A DNA stretch of 64,000 nucleotides from Carex sylvatica (GCA_964058845.1 CAXKVR010000031.1:434001-498000); one strand, 5' to 3'; shown: positions 36,387 to 47,284, numbered from the stretch's first letter. Notes: generated by a model not told the origin, from the sequence alone. Program-made: numbers and translations.

Positions 36387-36435
36387 AGCAGACAGACTCC
36401 ACTGCGGCCCGCAACGAATCTATTGCGGCCCGCAA
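36280..36435. repeat. Palindrome motif cluster at the gag-pol junction (5 copies)
   Basis: Motif copies start at 36280, 36302, 36352, 36402 and 36423. Pairs 36280/36302 and 36402/36423 are 22 and 21 bp apart. Here they are translated, giving AARN- and CGPQ-type residues. The copy at 36352 belongs to the duplicated unit. Confidence 0.85.
36302..36379 (+). repeat. 50-bp-offset direct duplication across the gag-pol frame break
   Basis: The 28-bp block TTGCGGTCC...CAGACAGAG occurs at 36302-36329 and 36352-36379, offset by 50 bp with one substitution (GC to AC). Because 50 is not a multiple of 3, it moves the downstream frame by -1. In both copies the same phase (GPQHLQTE) is the one that continues into gag on the left and pol on the right. 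Confidence 0.88.
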
Positions 36436-39400
36436 TACACCCTTCCCAGATGACCTACTGCCTAACCTGAACCCGATTTTTCAAGTTTCAACCGCTGAGA
36501 TCCTTCCAAACTTTGCCGAAACCTCGGAGGATGCACCCAAGGTAGAATTAAAGCCATTACCCTCGACCTTACGATACGAATACCTTGGTCCAAATCAAAC
36601 CTACCCCGTAATTATCAATGCATCTCTCAACCAAGACCAAACCTCACAACTTCTACAAATATTGAGGATGCACCGAAGAGCCATTGGCTACACAATAGAC
36701 GATCTCAAAGGAATCAACCCTTCTATCTGCATGCACCGGATCTTGATGGAAGAAGGACACAAACCAACCATTGAAGGCCAACGGAGACTGAATCCGAATT
36801 TGAGCGAAGTTGTACGAAAGGAGATACACAAATTACTCGACGCCGGCATCATCTACCCTATCTCCGATAGCAAATGGGTGAGTCCTATTCACGTGGTGCC
36901 AAAGAAGGGAGGAACAACTGTCATAGAAGGAGAGAATGGCGAACCAATTGCAACAAGGCTAGTGACGGGATGGCGCATGTGCATTGATTATAGGAAGCTC
37001 AACACCGGCACGCGCAAGGATCACTTTCCTCTTCCGTTCATTGATCAACTGCTTGAACGGCTAGCTAAGCACTCTTTCTTTTGTTATCTAGATGGTTACA
37101 GTGGTTTCTTTCAAATACCAATCCACCCTGATGACCAAGAAAAGACCACTTTTACATGTCCATATGGTACTTTTGGATATCGTAGGATGCCCTTTGGTTT
37201 GTGCAATGCACCTACAACCTTTCAGAGAGCCATGATGGGTATATTTTCGGACCTAATTGAGAAATCCATGGAAGTTTTTATAGATGACTTTTCAGTTTAT
37301 GGTACGACCTTTAATGATTGTTTGGTTAACCTGTCTAAAGTCTTGCAACGTTGTGAAGAGGTTAACCTTGTTTTGAATTGGGAAAAGTGTCATTTTATGG
37401 TTCAAGAGGATGTTGTATTGGGCCATGTTGTTTCTGAAAAAGGTTTAGAGGTTGACCGTGCAAAGATTGAGGTGATTGAAAAGTTACCTCCACCAACAAA
37501 TGTGAAAGGAGTTAGAAGCATCTTAGGACACGCTGGGTTTTATAGAAGGTTCATTAAGGACTTTTCTAAAATTGCCAAACCCTTGACTAATCTTTTATTA
37601 AAGGATGCTCAATTTGATTTTAGTCAAGATTGTCTAGATGCTTTCAATAGGTTGAAGGAAGCATTGATTTCCGCTCCCATTCTGCAGCCACCCGACTGGA
37701 GCGAGTCTTTCGAGATTATGTGTGATGCAAGTGACTATGCCGTTGGAGCCGTGCTAGGGCAGCGAGTCGACAGAAAGCCGTATGCCATCTACTACGCAAG
37801 CAAGGTTCTAGATGAGGCTCAAGTCAACTACACCACGACAGAAAAGGAGCTACTTGCAGTGGTTTATGCCATTAATAAGTTTAGACCTTACCTAGTTGGT
37901 TCAAAGGTAATAGTCTACACGGATCATGCGGCAGTCCGTTACCTCCTTACCAAGAAAGATGCAAAACCGCGGCTCATCCGATGGATCCTTTTGCTCCAAG
38001 AGTTTGACCTAGAGATTAAAGACAAAAAGGGTACCGAAAACCTTGTAGCTGACCATCTCTCGCGCATCAAACCTGAACCAATTAATGGAGACTTGCCAAT
38101 AGATGACTCTTTTACCGATGAGCAGCTCTACCAAGTGAGTAAGGTCGAATACCCATGGTTCGCTGATATTGCTAATTTCCTTGCATGCGGAGTTCTACCA
38201 CCTTACCCCACATACCAACAACGGAAGAAATTCTTTGCGGATACCAAGCATTACTTTTGGGATGATCCATATCTTTTCAAGCTCGGTGTTGATGGGATTC
38301 ATAGACGTTGCATTCCACACGATGAGGTACAATCGATTCTCTACCATTGTCATTCATCACCTTATGGAGGACACGCTTCAACCAACAAAACCGCTGCCAA
38401 AGTCCTACAAGCCGGTTTCTATTGGCCAACCCTTTTCAAGGATGCAAGACAGTTTGTTGTCTCTTGTGACAAGTGTCAAAGGATGGGAAGCATAACAAAG
38501 AGACACGAGATGCCTCAGCAAAGCATTCTAGAAGTCGAATTATTTGATGTTTGGGGCATTGACTTTATGGGACCCTTTCCGAGCTCATGCAACAACAAAT
38601 ACATCCTTGTAGCGGTGGATTATGTCTCCAAGTGGGTAGAAGCGATACCGAGCCCCGAAGCTGACTCAAAGACCGTCAAATGCCTTTTCCAAAAGGTGAT
38701 TTTTCCAAGATTCGGTGTTCCAAGAGTGGTGATTAGCGATGGAGGTTCTCACTTCATAAACCGCTCCTTTGAAAACCTAATGGAGAAATATGGTGCAAGG
38801 CACAAAGTGGCAACCCCGTACCATCCGCAAACAAGTGGCCAAGTTGAAGTGTCAAACCGTGAGATCAAGCACATCCTCCAAACCGCTGTAGGCTTGACCC
38901 AAAAAGACTGGAGTTTGAGATTAGATGATGCACTGTGGGCGTACCGCACAGCCTACAAGACGCCAATTGGTATGACTCCTTTCAAGCTTATCTATGGCAA
39001 GCCATGTCATTTGTCAGTCGAATTGGAGCATAAGGCGTTTTGGGCTATCAAGTCTCTCAACTTTGACATGCAACAAGCTGGAAGAAAACGCATCCTCGAC
39101 TTGCATGAACTTAAGGAGATCCGTCTCAGCGCGTATGAGAATGCTAAAATTTACAAAGAAAAGACAAAACAATGGCATGACAAGCACATCATACGAAGGG
39201 AGTTTAATATTGGTGATTATATTTTATTGTTCAATTCACGTTTTAAGCTCTTTGCAGGTAAACTCAAGTCCAAGTGGAGTGGCCCGTTTCAGGTGAAACG
39301 TGTGTTCGAACATAGGGCGGTAGAAATATGGAGCGAGCGAACTGGTGCATTTAAAGTAAATGGGCAGCGACTCAAGGTGTACAACTACGGAGAACCGGTC

Positions 39401-39445
39401 GAAGGGATGATGAGCATCTCTCTTACCGATGCCCGAAAGAACTAG
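36347..39445 (+). CDS. Gypsy Pol: reverse transcriptase, RNase H, integrase (no own ATG)
   Basis: The pol frame is open from 36347 (after TGA 36344-36346) to 39445, overlapping gag-pro in the -1 frame by about 40 nt. Domains in order are RT ([18 protein letters not shown], and the catalytic FIDDFSVYG at about 37276-37302), RNase H ([33 protein letters not shown]), the integrase HHCC zinc region ([18 protein letters not shown]) and the DDE core ([18 protein letters not shown], Glu in [11 protein letters not shown]). A C-terminal segment with [16 protein letters not shown] follows. No internal stop occurs in about 3.1 kb. Expression needs read-through from Gag or a frameshift; the 50-bp duplication is the likely cause of the break. 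Confidence 0.9.
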   Translation: MSCGPQHLQTEAVKQTDSTAARNESIAARNTPFPDDLLPNLNPIFQVSTAEILPNFAETSEDAPKVELKPLPSTLRYEYLGPNQTYPVIINASLNQDQTSQLLQILRMHRRAIGYTIDDLKGINPSICMHRILMEEGHKPTIEGQRRLNPNLSEVVRKEIHKLLDAGIIYPISDSKWVSPIHVVPKKGGTTVIEGENGEPIATRLVTGWRMCIDYRKLNTGTRKDHFPLPFIDQLLERLAKHSFFCYLDGYSGFFQIPIHPDDQEKTTFTCPYGTFGYRRMPFGLCNAPTTFQRAMMGIFSDLIEKSMEVFIDDFSVYGTTFNDCLVNLSKVLQRCEEVNLVLNWEKCHFMVQEDVVLGHVVSEKGLEVDRAKIEVIEKLPPPTNVKGVRSILGHAGFYRRFIKDFSKIAKPLTNLLLKDAQFDFSQDCLDAFNRLKEALISAPILQPPDWSESFEIMCDASDYAVGAVLGQRVDRKPYAIYYASKVLDEAQVNYTTTEKELLAVVYAINKFRPYLVGSKVIVYTDHAAVRYLLTKKDAKPRLIRWILLLQEFDLEIKDKKGTENLVADHLSRIKPEPINGDLPIDDSFTDEQLYQVSKVEYPWFADIANFLACGVLPPYPTYQQRKKFFADTKHYFWDDPYLFKLGVDGIHRRCIPHDEVQSILYHCHSSPYGGHASTNKTAAKVLQAGFYWPTLFKDARQFVVSCDKCQRMGSITKRHEMPQQSILEVELFDVWGIDFMGPFPSSCNNKYILVAVDYVSKWVEAIPSPEADSKTVKCLFQKVIFPRFGVPRVVISDGGSHFINRSFENLMEKYGARHKVATPYHPQTSGQVEVSNREIKHILQTAVGLTQKDWSLRLDDALWAYRTAYKTPIGMTPFKLIYGKPCHLSVELEHKAFWAIKSLNFDMQQAGRKRILDLHELKEIRLSAYENAKIYKEKTKQWHDKHIIRREFNIGDYILLFNSRFKLFAGKLKSKWSGPFQVKRVFEHRAVEIWSERTGAFKVNGQRLKVYNYGEPVEGMMSISLTDARKN

Positions 39446-40400
39446 AAAAGGAGAATGGTCAAGCTCGAGACGCTAAACGAGCGCTTCTTGGGAGGCAACC
39501 CAAGCAATTTACATTTTTTTGCACATTTAAATTCCGTACTTTAGTTTGATTTGCATTTAGATAGATTAATGTAGGCAATTTCGAAAATATATTGCGGCCC
39601 GCAACACCTATTATTGCGGTCCGCAACTATTTCATGACAAAAAAAACAAAAAAAACAAAAAATAATAATAATAATAAATAAATTAGGTTTTCTGGTTTAT
39701 TGCGGTCCGCAATGATTTTCATTACGGTCCGCAATGGACTCAGAGTTTTCAGTTTCTTAATCGAATTTTTATGATTTTCAGGCTTCTTGCGGTCCGCAAC
39801 CAACGCTATTGCGGCCCGCAATACAGAGATCCAATAGGAAAAAGAAAAAGATAAGGGACCATTTTGCAAATTTCCTTCTCCTTCTCTTCTCTTCTCCTTC
39901 TCTTCCCGTGAAAATCTCTTTCTCTTTTTCTCTCCGCAACCAACTCTTTCTCTCTCTTTTCACTCTCTCTCCCAAAACCCTCTATCTGCCGAACCCAAAC
40001 AACCAACCCTAAACCCTCTACCCTTTCTATTCATCCGAAACCCTAACCATCTCCTTCTCCGTCTCTCTCAGCACAACCTTCTTGCGGTCTGCAAGAAATC
40101 TCCTACGGCCCGCAGCAAAGCAACCAGAGAGCATCTCACTTCCCTCAGTTCTTGCGGCCCGCAACCAACCTTCCTGCGGCCTGCAACCAGACACGCAGAA
40201 ACCCTACTTTACTGATTTTTCTGGAATTTGGGGCTTCGACTCGGAGTTTAGACTTCTCGGCTGCATTACTCAACTTCCTCTCCTTTATGGTTTGATTGCA
40301 CACATTCGGTTGTATCTCTAAACTCTTTTATATTTCAATTGATCAATCGAGGTAAATTAAATTGTGATTTGTGCTTGAATTGAACTGTGCCATACCAAAC
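39446..40400 (+). other. Gypsy non-coding spacer between integrase and ORF3
   Basis: This spacer holds ten copies of the 13-bp palindrome in five pairs, a pyrimidine-rich stretch (39860-39975) and an AAC/AAT-rich stretch (39640-39680). It may act as leader for the third ORF. No coding region is supported. Confidence 0.6.
39592..40186. repeat. Palindrome motif cluster in the Gypsy 3' spacer (10 copies in 5 pairs)
   Basis: Pairs start at 39592/39614, 39700/39722, 39787/39809, 40082/40103 and 40152/40174. Start-to-start spacings are 22, 22, 22, 21 and 22 bp. The core alternates between TTGCGGCCCGCAA and TTGCGGTCCGCAA with few other changes, and the DNA between pairs is unrelated. Confidence 0.88.
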
Positions 40401-41840
40401 ATGCCACCAAAAACAAGGGGAAAGGGTAAACTAACTGAGGGTAATGATTTCTTACCTCCCAAATGTTCCAAACAGTATACGAGAGCAACTGCTCATACAA
40501 GCGGTTTTTCTGACGAGAATATGTCTGACCAGCCCGATTGTACCACTTTACCTGAAACACAGTGGCCTGAGAACAACCAACCTGACTTTGGTCTTCAGTT
40601 TAGGACCCAGACCGAACGAGACCATTTCCAGTCTCTTCGGTCTAAACGGATTGTTCAGCCCAAATATGTCCATATACCTACTCTGCAGTCCTTAGGTATT
40701 TTGAACGAGGTCCAATCTCTCATGTCTACCCTTGGCATTTGGAATTACTGCACCATATCAATGCCAGCTTATCGTACTCTAACTTATGAATTTTTCTCCA
40801 CTCTAGAAATTGAATCCGAGACTCTGGCGACGTACTACATGGATGGTGCGAAGTATTCCATCACCATGGATACGGTCAACAACATCATGGGGTTCCCTAA
40901 TATCCCTGATGCAGTGGAGACTCCTGATTGGGATGAGAGCACGAACTTCTACGAATTCTCGTGTCAGCTGATTGGTGGTCCTAGGAGGACTTACAAGGCC
41001 AGACAGATCAGCCATCCCGTATTCCGTTACATCCAGCGTGCTCTTGCCTTCACTATTTTTGCACGCGGTGAGACGGTGGGTACTATGGGCGAGAGCGAGA
41101 TCTACTTCATTTATGCCATGCTCCATGCCCATACCAGACCCGCGCTACTACCCAACGTCGGCGCCTTCATGTTCAACAACATCCTGGGCATGCGAGACAA
41201 TGCCAGTCCGGGTGGTATGATCACTATTGGTGGATTTGTGTCCCGTCTTGCCATCTACCACCGTGTGATTCCGGTAGAGGGTCCGGTTTACCGAGTTCTT
41301 GCCCCACGCCTCCAAAAACAAACCGAGTTCATTGATATGGCATATCTTCAGACAGCCGGTATGTTTACTCGGATTGGCAACCAACACTTCTTCATTTCTC
41401 ATGCTGGTCAGCAGGTTCCTCTACCCCTGCCAGTTCTGATCGATAGGGCCGACCCTACCACTTGGATTCTGCCCCTTAATGTGGCCCCACCACTACAGCC
41501 GCAGTACCAGGATCAGGCCGGTGCCGACCCTGCCTCACAGCCACCTATCGATCCATTTGGGATGCCTCAGCCCGAGCAGCATACCACTCAGCAGCCACCT
41601 TATTGGGCTCCCGGTCCCGACCAGCCGACTCCACGGCAGATGTACGAGTTGATGCAAACGATGAACACCAACATCACCAACTTGGCGACTCAGAGTGCCA
41701 CACAGTACACGGAGCTGCGCTCTTATGTGGACGAGCGGTTCAACTCTTTCGACCAACAGATTGCCGACCTCCGCACACACATGCATAGCCAGTATGGCGA
41801 GCATCAGACCTACATGGCGGGCCAGTTCAACACTGTTTAA
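40401..41840 (+). CDS. Athila ORF3 ('ATHILA ORF-1' type protein, 479 aa), at the env-like position
   Basis: This sense ORF lies between integrase and the 3' LTR, where Athila elements keep an extra gene. The start at MPPKTRGKGK (40401) gives a basic N-terminus. The central part (SLMSTLGIW, YEFFSTLEIE, NNIMGFPN, HPVFRYIQRALAFTIF, GFVSRLAIYH) resembles the ATHILA ORF-1 family. The C-terminus is Pro/Gln-rich, then coiled-coil-like (NITNLATQSATQY, RSYVDERFNSFDQQIADLR). No signal peptide or membrane segment is visible, so I would not call it an envelope protein. TAA at 41838-41840 ends it, but the same frame stays open to 42071 with similar helical and basic sequence. Function is unknown. Confidence 0.75.
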   Translation: MPPKTRGKGKLTEGNDFLPPKCSKQYTRATAHTSGFSDENMSDQPDCTTLPETQWPENNQPDFGLQFRTQTERDHFQSLRSKRIVQPKYVHIPTLQSLGILNEVQSLMSTLGIWNYCTISMPAYRTLTYEFFSTLEIESETLATYYMDGAKYSITMDTVNNIMGFPNIPDAVETPDWDESTNFYEFSCQLIGGPRRTYKARQISHPVFRYIQRALAFTIFARGETVGTMGESEIYFIYAMLHAHTRPALLPNVGAFMFNNILGMRDNASPGGMITIGGFVSRLAIYHRVIPVEGPVYRVLAPRLQKQTEFIDMAYLQTAGMFTRIGNQHFFISHAGQQVPLPLPVLIDRADPTTWILPLNVAPPLQPQYQDQAGADPASQPPIDPFGMPQPEQHTTQQPPYWAPGPDQPTPRQMYELMQTMNTNITNLATQSATQYTELRSYVDERFNSFDQQIADLRTHMHSQYGEHQTYMAGQFNTV

Positions 41841-42071
41841 TCGGACATGACTCAGCTCAACACGCAGATGGGACGCATGCACGTCCACTACAATGATCTG
41901 GCAGGCGATGTTGATGAGATGGCCGAGCAGCAGCATGGCACGTACCATCGGACCGACCGCATCTACACGCATATGTCGCGCTCTGGATTTGTTTCAGCTG
42001 ATTTGATACCGAGGCGCAGACGACCTAGACGTACACCATCTCAGGAGACTGGTCCATCTTCTCAGGATTGA
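41841..42071 (+). pseudogene. Probable severed C-terminus of Athila ORF3
   Basis: This is in the same frame as ORF3 and separated from it by a single TAA. It encodes a helical stretch (TQLNTQMGRMHVHYND, VDEMAEQQHGTYHRTD) and a basic tail (PRRRRPRRTPSQE). It most likely belonged to ORF3 before the stop arose. Confidence 0.6.
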
Positions 42072-43145
42072 TCACCATTGTGAGCTTTCTTATTCCCTTT
42101 TCTTTTTACTTTCTTTAGTTTGTTTGTTGCACCGAGACGGTGCCAATGGATAGGCTTGGGGGGGTAATTTATAGGGAATTGTATCTTATATTAGGGGAAA
42201 AACAATAATTTATAGGGAATTGTATCTTATATTAGGGGAAAAACAATATAATTTGAGGGGTATATTTCAAAAAGGGGTATATTTCAAAAAAAAAAAATTT
42301 TTTTGGTGATTTCGATGATATAACCTCATGGCACAAATAAGGTAGATAATTTGCGAGTTGATGCCTTATGATACCTTAGTACCTGTGGTCTTACATTAAA
42401 AACCTGTTTTACATATTGAAAATCAAGTCTCAGACGCGCAATGCCAAGAGTTTCCGAAAGGCTTGGTGCCCGTAGGAGACTTTGCGCGAGACTCAGAAAT
42501 TTTTTCCTAATCGGACTTAACTGAACAAAGGTGTAGGCTGAAAAAGTGAGCTATGTTGGATTGAAGTCCATACGACAGATATATACGCATAATAAAAAAA
42601 ATTTGGTTGCTAATAATCTTAAAAAAATAAAAAAAATAAAAAAAATAAAAAAATAATAATAAAAAAAATATATATATAAAAAAAATTGAGTGAAAAAAAT
42701 GAGCGAGCCAAAAATAGACGGATGCATAAGTATAAAAAAGTCAAAGCATCAGGCACAGTCTACACCCTTAACTAAAAATTTATTTTCAAAGGATTATCTG
42801 GAATTGGTTGTCACTTGTAGAACGGGAAGAAAAATTCAAGATTCACCAATTCTAAAGTGTCATGTAGGTATAAATTTGCTTAATTAGAAACCAAAACTTG
42901 TGTTTGTGAGGTGAAGAAAGATCATCGAAAGAAATCCGAAAAAAAAAAAAAAAAAAAAAATTTTTGCCTACCGCACTCATTCTTTGAATTAAGTTGTTTA
43001 AACCCTAATTTGCATTGACTATTCAATTTTCAATTTTAACTCTTGTTATTAGGATAGTTTAGATAACTTGGTTTAAAAGACGTAACCAGTCCCGGGGATT
43101 TCTTAGACTTGCTTGGGACAAGCAAGGACTAGGCTTGGGGGAATT
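42072..43145 (+). other. Gypsy 3' non-coding region and polypurine tract
   Basis: It contains a 41-bp tandem repeat (42166-42206 and 42207-42247, starting TAATTTATAGGG), a duplicated GGGGTATATTTCAAAAA, and A-rich simple sequence at 42590-42690 and 42938-42960. The polypurine tract directly before the 3' LTR lies in TAGGCTTGGGGGAATT (about 43130-43145). A near copy, TAGGCTTGGGGGGGTAATT, lies about 1 kb upstream at 42151-42169. Confidence 0.65.
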
Positions 43146-44597
43146 TGATAAGCCGAAATCATATCTATTGAAATCTAGGGTTAGTTATGTAAATTAAGCC
43201 AAGTTTTAGTTAATTTAGGTTTAATTAGGTAAAAATGTCCGAAAGTTCAAGTTACTGCCCTAGTTATGTTTATTTTACAGGTAATCGAGTATTTGGAGCT
43301 TAAGGGAGCAAAACGGGAAATTTGTAGCAAGTCAGCACGAAGAAAGAGCAACTGTCAACATTCATTGCGGCCCGAAGTGATCCCATTGCGGCCCGTAACA
43401 AAACAAGTCAGAGCCATTTCATTCCTACATATGCATTGCGGCCCGCAACCAATCTCATTGCGGCCCGTAATGAATTCTGTAGTATCTGCGCGACAAGCTG
43501 CTAAACTGCCTCCATGCATTGCGGCCCGCAACCAAATCTCCTGCGGCCCGCAATAAGTCGGTTCAGAGCCCGAATTTACTATTTTTAGTTATTTATTTTA
43601 GGATTTGTTAGGATATAAGGATGAGAACGGTTATGGACGAAAAATATACAGTTTTTAGAGAGTTTTTAGACAGAAAAGAAGGGAGAAAAGAGAGGAGAAA
43701 AAGGAGAAAAAGAAGGGAGAAAAGTACATCATTCATCCACCGGTTTTATTACATTTCTTGCTTTTGGAACTCTTTGAACTCTTTTAATCTCGGTTGTGCC
43801 TTAGCCATGATCGGCTAAGGACTTTTCTAGGGTTAATTAGGGCTGTAATTGAAACTTTTGTTATGGTTTAGTTGGTTTTATTTCATATCTTCTCGTTCTT
43901 TATTATGATTTATTCTATATTTTAATTGATTGTGAAGACTTAATCGAAATCACATGAAATCTTAGGATTTGGTATTTACAATTGAGAAATTGAATATTAA
44001 GTCTTGACCATAAAGAATAGGGTATTTGATAGGCTAAGTACCGAGAGGTGACGCGTGTCTTATACGGGCTTTACCCAATAGTTTAGAGAATTGTGCCAAG
44101 TACCGAGAGGTGACGAATAGCTTTCTAGATGAATTGGGACAGTAAGAACTTAATGACTTTAGATTAGTGTAGCCAAGTACCGAGAGGTGACGTTTATTCT
44201 AATTTGAAGATGGTATTAATATAGAGATATCACTTTGTACCTACAACATCCAACTGTGCCTTCATAAATATAAGATCAAATTTAACAAACCAATTAATCA
44301 CGACATTAGTGGATAGGAACCCTAAGAAACACTAATTTCTCTTACTTGTTTAAAACCAAATTTCACTTTGAGACTTTAGTTTAATTCAGTTTAATCACTA
44401 CCAAACAAACATCTTAAACAAACAAAACACTTTTTACTTCGCTTTTACTAAATTAAATCGTTAGGTTAGAATTAATATTTCGACTTGTCCCTGTGGAGAC
44501 GATCACTAAGTACTACTTGACTAGGTTGTACACTTGCAACCAAATTGAGTATAAACTAGGATTTATTACTTACATAAGAGATAGAAATATCACATCA
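43146..44597 (+). repeat. Gypsy 3' LTR (1452 bp)
   Basis: Same as 32180-33609 apart from five substitutions (counted by eye) and 22 extra bp, which form one more palindrome unit. Motif copies start at 43365, 43386, 43436, 43458, 43519 and 43541: three pairs spaced 21, 22 and 22 bp. The target duplication GTGGG follows at 44598-44602. Confidence 0.93.
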
Positions 44598-44602
44598 GTG
44601 GG

Positions 44603-45692
44603 CGAGAACAGCTCCACCCCAGTTCCACCTCGATGGAGAGAGCATGTCCCTCAACAGAGAGAGAAACATAATCGGGACCATGTCACCGCTGGAGTCCACG
44701 AACATGACTGCCCCACACAAATTCAGGACAAACGCCCTAGTATAACTGCAATATAAAATAATAGGTTCTTTTAAATGGTTGAGATTATTGTTGAATTAAT
44801 AAGTTATTTTAAAAAGTGTAGTGGTACCTCAAGACCGCATCAACGTCAACAGTCTCAGGATGTATCCGATTCTGAAAAAAGTGAGAACGAAGTGCCGCCA
44901 GAGAAATACAGTACCCAGAAAATCGTAAGTCATCCTCATCATTCTTCTTCTCCTTCTTCTTCTTCTTCTTCTTCTTCTTCTTCTTCTTCAGTTTCTTCTG
45001 TAGATTTTTTGGATGACACCCTAGCAACTCCGGTATCATCATATGCAGGTCTGGATGGTCTGAGATGCCACCTATGGGGACACCATCGATAGGTAAACCC
45101 CATAGGGCGCTCACATCAGCAAGCGTGACTGTCATCTCCCTAACCGGAAGATGAAATGTATGGGTCTCAGCTCGCCATCTCTCCGCTAGACCATGCATCA
45201 GAGATACATCGATCTTACTCTGCGGCATGGTGGAAATCTGATACAACCCAAGATTAATGAGGCATCGCTGCATCAACGGATGTGCAACGAACGGAATCTC
45301 TGACCTGTGGTGCCTCACCATAAGCATGACATCGTCCTGTATTTATTATCAATTTGTGAGACTCAAATCGTGTTATTTTTTAGTACTATTTAACATTATG
45401 TATAAAAATCACGGTGCTTAACATGATGGGTCCATAGAAGAGGACTGAAAGTGTCAGGATCATGCCAACCATCTCTACGCCCGATCTGAGATGATGGACC
45501 CGCTCCAGTCGGATCCTCAAATTCCGCTCTAGTCATAACCTCATATGACTGGCCCACTCCACCTGAGGACGGCCCCGCCCCACTCGGATCCACTGAGGAC
45601 GGACCCGCTCTAGTGGATCCACCGAGAACGGACTCGCTCCAGTTGGATTCACAGCATTTGGACCCGCTCCAGGCACTGGTGGGTCTCTCCAT
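44603..45692 (-). pseudogene. Plant mobile domain (PMD/MAIN-like) gene, 5' part (interrupted)
   Basis: The minus-strand start is at 45692 (MERPTSAWSG), with AGPSS-type repeats. An intron is likely around 45404-45339, though its donor does not keep frame cleanly. The core exon (about 45338-44829) has the PMD signature (LMHGLAERWRAETHTFHLPV, MTVTLADVSALWGLPIDG). A poly-Lys run encoded by a GAA/AAG microsatellite (44943-45001) has expanded in this exon. After a further intron (44828-44754), the exon with YTRAFVLNLCGAV and WNWGGAVLAH runs into the Gypsy insertion at 44602 and resumes at 32174. It is non-functional. It is the usual antisense partner of the transposase in this MULE type. Confidence 0.8.
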
Positions 45693-47284
45693 CGTCTAGA
45701 AGATCTACGCATACTACATTTAAAAAATATATATAATCAATCACAAATTAGAATCACAAATTTATTTAGTTATTTTATATATATCCCCAATTTTTTTTTT
45801 GTTCGAAAACTCTAAATCTAAACCCTAATCGAATCGAACAATTACACATTTATAAATTATTAGTCCACAACCTTCTATTACAAAATAATTACCAAAGAAT
45901 TTTTTTTTGTTCAATATAAAATATTAAATATTAATTATATAATAACTATTTAATATATTAACTATATAACATATTAATTATATAACAACTAATACAATTA
46001 ATATAACTAATATAACATATTAATTATGCAACCAGTATAGATTATTTTCATGTGTTGAGTTTGACACATCGAAATAACTAATATATCACACATATTTTTA
46101 TTATCACAACAACAATACATGATATAACTAACACTTAACATGACAATTACTAAATTAACAACATAAATTATCTTTCAATACACATGAAAAAAAAAATATC
46201 TCACCACACTTAGAAAATATATATCTAACCAAAAACTCAAACACATGAATTTTAATCGAATTTTAATTCTATCCAATTACCAAATAACTATATGTGCTCA
46301 CAATTTATCAAATAAACTTTAAAATAATTATTTCTTTTATTCAAATTTATGTTTGAAAATATTACTTAAGTTCTATAAATTTGGCAACTAATATTTCTAT
46401 GAAATTTCCATTAAAAAGGACTTATCATACAACTTTTTACATCCTGTCACAAAGAGGTCCCTAGTTAGGGACTGTTTTCTAAATAAATTAATTTTTCTGT
46501 CGCAGTTCAGTCCCTGAACCCTTTCAGACCCAAAATTTTACATTACAAACCCTGTCATTTACCAGAATTGACCTACAACTGTTCAGAATACTGAAAATTT
46601 ACAGAACAGACCCTGAAATATTGCGAAATTACTCTATAATGCTGCAGAACATTAATTCCAAAAAAAATACACAATTTCTGCAATTTCGCAATTATAATCA
46701 CGAAATTTAATCCCGCAATTATAATCACAAAATTTAATCCCGCAACTATTATTATAATTTCGCAATTCCCGCAATTTAATAGCATTTCTAAATCGAACCA
46801 ATTTGTGCAATTCAATCAATTCGACCAATTTGTGTAATTCAATCAATTCAACTAATTAATCACATTTAACCCTAAACTGTAATCGAATCGAATCAAATCA
46901 CATTAGATAATTTAATCACATTTAACCCAAACTCTAAACTCTAATCGAATAAAAAAAAAACTCACTTGTTCAAGCGAGGGAGAAGTGAAGCGAGGTGCAA
47001 GGGAGAGGTAAGGGAGCACCGAGCGAGGAAGAGAGTGAGCGAAAGAGAGGAGAGGTGTGGCGGAGCAGCGATGGAGTCAAGGGCGAAGAGGGTGGGGCAC
47101 CGTCGGCGGGTCTGAGTTTTTTTCTTTTTTTCCCTTGGTCTGGTGCGGTGCGGAGAGACAGAGGGAGTGCGAAGAGACAGAGAGGGGGATCGGGTCGGGT
47201 AGGGTAGGGTTTGGGTTTTAATGGGGTAGTGGACCGCCATGCGTTGGGGCGGTTCGGTTGGGGAATGACCGCCAGGCGGGCGGG
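45693..47284 (-). promoter_or_regulatory. MULE right interior: 5' flank of the PMD gene
   Basis: Strongly AT-rich from 45700 to 46970, with a short tandem repeat at 46670-46775 (units like AATTATAATCACGAAATTTAATCCCGC). It then switches abruptly to GA-rich DNA (46975-47200) next to the GC-rich subterminal region (GGCGGGCGGGCGGTC). This is the promoter side of the minus-strand PMD gene. No coding region is supported. Confidence 0.5.

Larger units (their letters stand above)
32180..44597 (+). mobile_element. Athila-type Ty3/Gypsy retrotransposon (12.4 kb), young
   Basis: LTRs are at 32180-33609 and 43146-44597, the PBS at 33615-33633, gag-protease, then RT, RNase H and integrase in Gypsy order, a third ORF downstream of integrase, and a polypurine tract before the 3' LTR. 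A 5-bp duplication GTGGG flanks it. Between the LTRs I count by eye five substitutions and one 22-bp indel in about 1.43 kb, so it is recent and younger than the Copia element or similar in age. A third ORF of ATHILA type and the tRNA-Asp-type PBS place it near Athila. A single frame break separates gag-pro from pol, and one stop splits the third ORF. Confidence 0.93.

Noticed and set aside
40401..41840. Calling the Athila ORF3 an envelope glycoprotein
   Set aside because: No signal peptide, membrane segment or cysteine pattern typical of such proteins is visible, so only its position is env-like.
32399..43553. CRISPR array suggested by regularly spaced palindromes
   Set aside because: This is a plant retrotransposon. 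Repeats are 13 bp, pairs are 21-22 bp apart and separated by long unrelated gaps, and no cas genes are present.
45396..45692. A separate small gene encoding an AGPSS-repeat protein
   Set aside because: It lies directly before the PMD core on the same strand, with a matching N-terminal layout, so it is better read as the first exon of the PMD pseudogene.
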